Source of the DNA: JAHELQ01 sp965603365
GTDB taxonomy: Bacteria > Acidobacteriota > Aminicenantia > UBA2199
Length of the DNA: 64,000 nucleotides
Reading direction: 5' to 3'
Assembly (NCBI GenBank): GCA_965603365.1
Contig: CBFDCR010000002.1
Location: forward strand, 62,001-126,000
Below the pieces are notes generated by a model. It did no database searches. It saw nothing but the letters and a program-made list of their open reading frames with translations, and was not told where the DNA came from. Shown here in pieces: positions 60,301 to 64,000 of the stretch. The position numbers were made by a program, and so were the translations under genes. Positions within the stretch are counted from its first letter, which is position 1. The number at the start of each line of letters is the position of its first letter.

Positions 60301-61483
60301 TCACCATACCCTTCTTCTCCAATTTATTGTAGATGAAGGGTTTAAACAGTTCTAATGCCATCTTCTTGGGGATGCCGCACTGGTCCAACTTCAATCTCGG
60401 ATTGACTACGATCACCGATCGACCGGAATAATCTACCCGCTTTCCCAATAAATTTTGTCTGAACCTTCCCTGCTTTCCTTTTAAGGAATCGGACAACGAT
60501 TTCAAAGGCCGTTTTTGGGAACTCATATAACTTTTATTTCTCTTCTGATTGTCAAATAAAGCATCCACTGCTTCTTGCAACATCCTCTTTTCATTCTTAA
60601 TAATTAATTCCGGCGCTTTGAGATCGAGCAACCGCTTTAAGCGGTTATTTCGATTGATCACCCGTCGATAAAGATCGTTAAGATCCGACGAAGCAAAGCG
60701 CCCCCCATCCAGTCTCACCAGGGGCCGTAAATCTGGGGGCAGCACCGGAATCACTCCTAAAATCATCCACTCGGGCCGATTACCCGAATTTAAAAAATCC
60801 TCCATTAATTTCAAACGCCTGGCCATATTTTTCTTTTTCTGGATGGATTTTTCTACCCTCAACCGAGACTTGAGTTCCGCCACATCTTTTTCTAGATCAA
60901 TCATTTTTAATAGATCATAGACGGCCTCAGCCCCCATACCGGCATCAAAAGATTCCTCTCCAAACCGATCGATCAGATCAATGTATTCTTCTTCCGTCAG
61001 GATCTGTTTGAATTTCAGATTGGGAACACTTTTGGGATCACTCACAATATAATTTTCAAAATATATGATATGCTCCAGTTCCTTAGCGGTGACTTCCAGC
61101 AGCACACCGATTCGAGACGGAATCCCTTTAAAGAACCATATATGCGCCACCTTGGAGTTCAGTTCAATATGCCCCATTCTCTCCCTTCGTACAGAAGACA
61201 GGGTCACCTCAACGCCGCACTTCTCGCAGACAATGCCTTTATATTTTAATCCTTTGTATTTGCCGCACAGACACCTGAAATCCTGGGTGGGGCCAAATAT
61301 CTTTGCACAAAAAAGGCCGTCCCGCTCAGGCTTAAAGGTTCGGTAATTGATGGTTTCCGGTTTGGTGACTTCACCGGAAGACCAGCTGCGAACGATTTCA
61401 GGAGAAGCAAGACTGATTTTAATCTTGCGATAGTCCATAATATTGACTTCCTGTCTTTCTCTTTTAATTCTTTGCATCATCAT
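57329..61483 (-). CDS. rpoC: RNA polymerase beta' subunit
   Basis: 1384 residues, full length. N-terminal zinc site CLCGKYKGLKYKGIVCEKCG, catalytic Mg loop NADFDGDQMAVH, SIGEPGTQLTMRTFHIGG of the trigger-loop region, second zinc site CETVSGTCRKCYGR, and the closing AAAFQETTRVLTEAAI. The start is unclear: three ATG in a row (61483, 61480, 61477) follow AAGGAG, and ATG 61438 begins the family-like MDYRKIKISLASPE. The first group has the better ribosome site. Follows rpoB by 38 bases in the standard order. Confidence 0.97.
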   Translation of the reverse strand: MMMQRIKRERQEVNIMDYRKIKISLASPEIVRSWSSGEVTKPETINYRTFKPERDGLFCAKIFGPTQDFRCLCGKYKGLKYKGIVCEKCGVEVTLSSVRRERMGHIELNSKVAHIWFFKGIPSRIGVLLEVTAKELEHIIYFENYIVSDPKSVPNLKFKQILTEEEYIDLIDRFGEESFDAGMGAEAVYDLLKMIDLEKDVAELKSRLRVEKSIQKKKNMARRLKLMEDFLNSGNRPEWMILGVIPVLPPDLRPLVRLDGGRFASSDLNDLYRRVINRNNRLKRLLDLKAPELIIKNEKRMLQEAVDALFDNQKRNKSYMSSQKRPLKSLSDSLKGKQGRFRQNLLGKRVDYSGRSVIVVNPRLKLDQCGIPKKMALELFKPFIYNKLEKKGMVTTLRVARTWVEENRDEIWDALDEVIKEHTVMLNRAPTLHRLGVQSFKPLLVEGNAIHLHPLVCPAFNADFDGDQMAVHIPLSLEAQAESKILMLATNNILSPANGKPLAVPTQDMILGFYFLTFNKKHLRGENMIFGSQKDVLHALDQKLVDINATIWLRYFGTVKNLESYVLDPQDVANCPITEIKPGDNRLLVTTPGRVIFNDLLPEGTPYINGLLKKKGIQNLIYYIYLGQGFNPTVETLDKLKEAGFEYATRAGFTISISDLVVPEEKQEIIKKTERELDKIEQMYGEGVLTAGERHNNIIDKWSKATDQIRETMFARMRKMSYEGEEINPIFMMSDSGARGSKDQLKQLAGMRGLMAKPSGEILETPITANFKEGLSVLQYFISTHGARKGLADTALKTADAGYLTRKLVDAAIEVIVKEEDCGTIKGVEVSAIIENGKEIEPLIDRIVGRTTLEDIMDPDDPERIIVHTGELIDERSGKDIIDSGILKIKIRSVLTCETVSGTCRKCYGRNLTTGKLIELGEAAGIIAAQSIGEPGTQLTMRTFHIGGVASGTEGQTKLYSGHEGVVKFKDLNIIQMEDGSYIAMNRIGSIQILDAKGRERAIYPVTYGSRVLVKDRQKVKKGDLLLQWDPFANAILTNDDGIVEFKDLEENISFVNDRDEATGKITTIVIDIKNEKLRDELQPQIVIRDGKTHKIKRRYYLPVNAHLSVKDSVTVKAGAVLAKIPSDFAKTKDITGGLPRVTELFEARKPKNPAKMAQIDGVVEYGKVTKGARKIIIKPFDKNAKPDEHTIPRGAFIIVGDGDKITAGTPLMDGPLNPADILNVLGEHKLAEYLLKEIQDVYRMQGVSINDKHIETIIRQMLKWRRIEEVGDTNFIPEQIVEKWIFEHENARVMEDGGRPARAKPALLPISRAALAYDSFISAAAFQETTRVLTEAAIAGKEDHLRGIKENVTMGRLIPAGTGYTYYHQVEIEEVEDIFRHAK

Positions 61484-61521
61484 GTGCTCCTTAAATGCTT
61501 AAGGCCTTATAAGCTTAACCT

Positions 61522-64000
61522 TTAAGGCATTCTTTCTATGTTCTCCTTAATTTTGCTCTCATCGGTGAATATGTCTTTCTTGACAAGTTCCACGTTCAGG
61601 GCCAAACTCTTTAACTCTTTCATGAGAACATTAAAAGACTCCGGCAAGCCGGGATTAAAATCCATTGTTCCTTTCACAATAGCCGAGTATATCTCGTTTC
61701 TCCCGCTAATGTTATCGGACTTTATGGTTAAAATCTCCTGGAGAATATAAGCAGCGCCATAAGCCTCGAATGCCCAGACCTCCATTTCGCCAACCCTTTG
61801 ACCGCCAAATTGGGCTTTGCCGCCCAGTGGCTGCTGGGTAATAAGTGAATAGGGGCCGGTGGAACGGGCATGAATCTTATCGTCCACCATATGTTCGAGC
61901 TTCATCATATACATGTAGCCGACGGTCACCTTGTTATTGAATGATTCTCCGGTCAAACCGTCATACAGCACAACTTTCCCATCTTCAGTCAGATCGGCCT
62001 TGCGCATTTCGGCCCTCACATCGTCTTCAGAGCCGGAAGTAAAAACCGGGGTTTCGTAATAGTTATTCAACAGTTTTCCGGCCCATCCCAACAGCAATTC
62101 ATATATCTGCCCCACATTCATTCGGGAAGGAACCCCCAGGGGATTTAAAATGATGTCAACCGGAGTACCGTCTTCCAGAAAAGGCAAATCCTCAACTGGA
62201 AGAATCCTGGAAACAACACCTTTGTTCCCATGCCGACCCGCCATCTTGTCACCTACCGAAATTCGGCGGTTTACGGCGATCAAAATTTTAATAATCTTAA
62301 TAATTCCGGGAGAAAACTCATCCCCCCGTTTCATCTGATCGATCTTTTCCTGTAACTCATTTTTTAGGGCTTCGATATGAAGGCTGATCCTGGATTCAAT
62401 CTCCTGTATATCGGCTTTATTCTCTTCAGATAAGCCTTTTTTCAATGTTTTCAAAAGGTTTTCGTTAAAGTTCACCGACATCTCTTCAGAAATGGCCGCC
62501 CCTTTCTTAAATTTCTTTCCTTCGTAGGCGAGATTATTGGCTAATTTACAACCCTGCAAATAACTTTTGATTTTCTCGAACTTATCACTGAGCAATATCT
62601 TCTTCTCATCCTCAAAATTTCTCTTGAGCTTCAATATTGTCATGTCATCAATATCAAGAGCCCGATTATCCTTCTTAAGTCCACGCCGGGTAAATATTTT
62701 GACATCAATCACCGTACCTTCAACGCCAGGGGGACAATACAAAGATGTATCTTTGATCTCAGATGCCTGTTCTCCAAATATAGCCCGGAGCAACTTTTCT
62801 TCCGGAGACAGTTGGGTCTCGCCTTTGGGGGAAACCTTTCCCACCAATATTTCACCGGGTTTGACCTTCGCCCCGATCCGGACGATTCCGGTTTCATCCA
62901 GATTCCGGAGAACCGTCTCGGAAACACCGGGAATATCTGCGGTAATTTCCTCTTTACCCAGTTTGGTCTCCCGAGCTTCAATGGTTTCTTCTACAATGTA
63001 GATTGAGTTAAAAGCAGAATTTTTTACCAAACTCTCGCTCAATATTATCGCATCTTCATAATTATACCCTCGCCAGGGTAAGAAAGCAGCCAGTATATTA
63101 CGTCCCAATGCCAATTCCCCATGATCCGATGCCGGCCCATCCGCCAGAATCTGGCCCTCTTCCACACAATCGCCGACATGAACCAGAGGTCTCTGGTTAA
63201 TTAAGGTGTTTTGATTGGATCGACGATATTTATTCAATTCGTACAGATCGGCTCCGATTTCCGAAAAATCACCTTCCTTCTGATTGGTGTTCGTCTTGAT
63301 GATAATTCTCTCGGCATCCACATTCACGACAACTCCCGACCTTCGACACACCACATCCATACCGGAATCTCTGATTAATTTGTGCTCCATGCCAGTCCCC
63401 ACAATTGGGGCTTCAGGATTCACCAGAGGAACGGCCTGTCGTTGCATATTGGAACCCATCAATGCCCTGTTGGCGTCGTCATGCTCTAAAAAAGGAATCA
63501 AAGAAGCAGATACCGAGACGATCTGCTTAGGGGATATATCAATATAATCAACCTTCCTGGGATCAATAAAAACCGTTTCACTACCCCTCCTGGCATTTAC
63601 TCTTTTGGCAACAAAATTCCCCTTTTCATCCAGAATCGCATTGGCCTGGGCAATAACATAACCTTCCTCTTCCCAGGCGGTCAGGTGAAAGGGATAGTAT
63701 TGAAAGATGGGAAGTTCCCTGCCTTCCTTTTTTAATCTTTCAACTTCTTTTCTTAAATCGTCCTCCTTTACCAACGCCTGATATTGGAATCCCGAATCCC
63801 CAGGATACTGAATCAGGAAATAGTTGATCACCCGGGAACTCTCCACCTTTCGGTAGGGGGTCTCGATAAAACCGTATTCGTTCACCCTGGCATAGGTCGT
63901 CAACGATGAGATCAACCCGATATTAGGTCCCTCCGGGGTTTCCACCGGACAGATTCGGCCGTAATGGGAAGAATGTACATCCCTGACCTCAAACCCTGCC
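61522..64000 (-). CDS. rpoB: RNA polymerase beta subunit, 5' part outside window
   Basis: About 826 C-terminal residues are inside the window. The frame enters at the right edge as GFEVRDVHSSHYGRICPVET, matching the RpoB segment before PEGPNIGLISSL. Other landmarks: ALMGSNMQRQAVPL (rifampicin region follows upstream), GYNYEDAIILSE, GDKMAGRHGNKGVVS, and QPLGGKAQFGGQRVGEMEVW with ALEAYGAA-type WAFEAYGAAY. An ATG at 63945 in METPEGPN is internal, not the start. Catalytic core of transcription with RpoC. Confidence 0.97.
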   Translation of the reverse strand, partial: AGFEVRDVHSSHYGRICPVETPEGPNIGLISSLTTYARVNEYGFIETPYRKVESSRVINYFLIQYPGDSGFQYQALVKEDDLRKEVERLKKEGRELPIFQYYPFHLTAWEEEGYVIAQANAILDEKGNFVAKRVNARRGSETVFIDPRKVDYIDISPKQIVSVSASLIPFLEHDDANRALMGSNMQRQAVPLVNPEAPIVGTGMEHKLIRDSGMDVVCRRSGVVVNVDAERIIIKTNTNQKEGDFSEIGADLYELNKYRRSNQNTLINQRPLVHVGDCVEEGQILADGPASDHGELALGRNILAAFLPWRGYNYEDAIILSESLVKNSAFNSIYIVEETIEARETKLGKEEITADIPGVSETVLRNLDETGIVRIGAKVKPGEILVGKVSPKGETQLSPEEKLLRAIFGEQASEIKDTSLYCPPGVEGTVIDVKIFTRRGLKKDNRALDIDDMTILKLKRNFEDEKKILLSDKFEKIKSYLQGCKLANNLAYEGKKFKKGAAISEEMSVNFNENLLKTLKKGLSEENKADIQEIESRISLHIEALKNELQEKIDQMKRGDEFSPGIIKIIKILIAVNRRISVGDKMAGRHGNKGVVSRILPVEDLPFLEDGTPVDIILNPLGVPSRMNVGQIYELLLGWAGKLLNNYYETPVFTSGSEDDVRAEMRKADLTEDGKVVLYDGLTGESFNNKVTVGYMYMMKLEHMVDDKIHARSTGPYSLITQQPLGGKAQFGGQRVGEMEVWAFEAYGAAYILQEILTIKSDNISGRNEIYSAIVKGTMDFNPGLPESFNVLMKELKSLALNVELVKKDIFTDESKIKENIERMP

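Noticed and set aside
63945..63945. ATG 63945 as the start of rpoB
   Set aside because: It is the Met of V-E-T-P-E-G region shadow (the true codon before is Val-Glu); the frame continues upstream with typical RpoB residues to the window edge.

Overview
The window reads as a chromosomal segment of a Gram-negative, anaerobe-like bacterium. It has an RND pump with a TolC-type channel, a porin, many lipoproteins with lipoboxes, and rpoB-rpoC of ordinary bacterial type. The style of the gene set is typical of uncultured Acidobacteriota-related lineages such as Candidatus Aminicenantes: long NRPS genes, many B12-type radical SAM proteins, small AraC-type regulators and secreted repeat proteins. That assignment is inference; no 16S rRNA is present. 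No tRNA and no CRISPR array were seen.

Layout. (1) 1-12.1 kb, minus strand: a biosynthetic gene cluster. Two small AraC-type regulators are followed by an archaeal-type triosephosphate isomerase paralog, a threonine-synthase-like PLP enzyme, an SDR lacking the usual catalytic Ser, an inositol-phosphatase-like enzyme, a B12-type radical SAM enzyme, a decayed radical SAM copy, a GNAT acetyltransferase, and an NRPS/PKS protein (C-A-PCP-KS, cut by the window edge) whose A domain carries a serine-type code. (2) 12.4-19.3 kb: a small orphan gene and a three-gene RND efflux operon, flanked on both sides by arrays of a degenerate 20-21 bp tandem repeat. (3) 19.3-30.5 kb: a serine hydrolase, a PadR regulator with two HAAS-type membrane partners, a thioredoxin lipoprotein, secreted repeat and CARDB-like proteins, a large radical SAM protein and thymidylate kinase. 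(4) 30.5-39.4 kb: dxs-ispA isoprenoid genes, a CDF metal exporter, a scar holding a broken RadC-like gene with a likely group II intron fragment, a sirtuin, a short LarC-like gene, a porin, an NtrC-type regulator and the RNase P RNA gene. (5) 39.5-48.2 kb: a type II restriction-modification pair, a proline-iminopeptidase-like lipoprotein, a zinc-ribbon protein, nadB, nadC and an S9 peptidase. (6) 48.3-54.25 kb: a compact, visibly AT-rich RiPP locus. (7) 54.4-56.6 kb: a VapBC-type toxin-antitoxin pair, an orphan gene, a toxin-antitoxin remnant and a striking 21-bp tandem repeat. (8) 56.7-64 kb: folE, rpoC and partial rpoB.

The most notable system is the RiPP locus. A 55-residue precursor gene, too short for routine ORF calling, sits behind a good promoter and a strong ribosome binding site. 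It has a textbook double-glycine leader and a core with a Cys-Cys-Cys-Ser-Cys-Ala-Cys cluster and a proline-rich tail. A hairpin with a U-rich tail separates it from two paralogous radical SAM/SPASM maturases, followed by a beta-propeller lipoprotein and a TPR lipoprotein. No exporter or leader peptidase is present nearby. In the first cluster, a metabolic-enzyme paralog (triosephosphate isomerase) next to a PLP enzyme, a sugar-phosphate-type phosphatase and an SDR suggests a dedicated route to an unusual building block for the NRPS/PKS.
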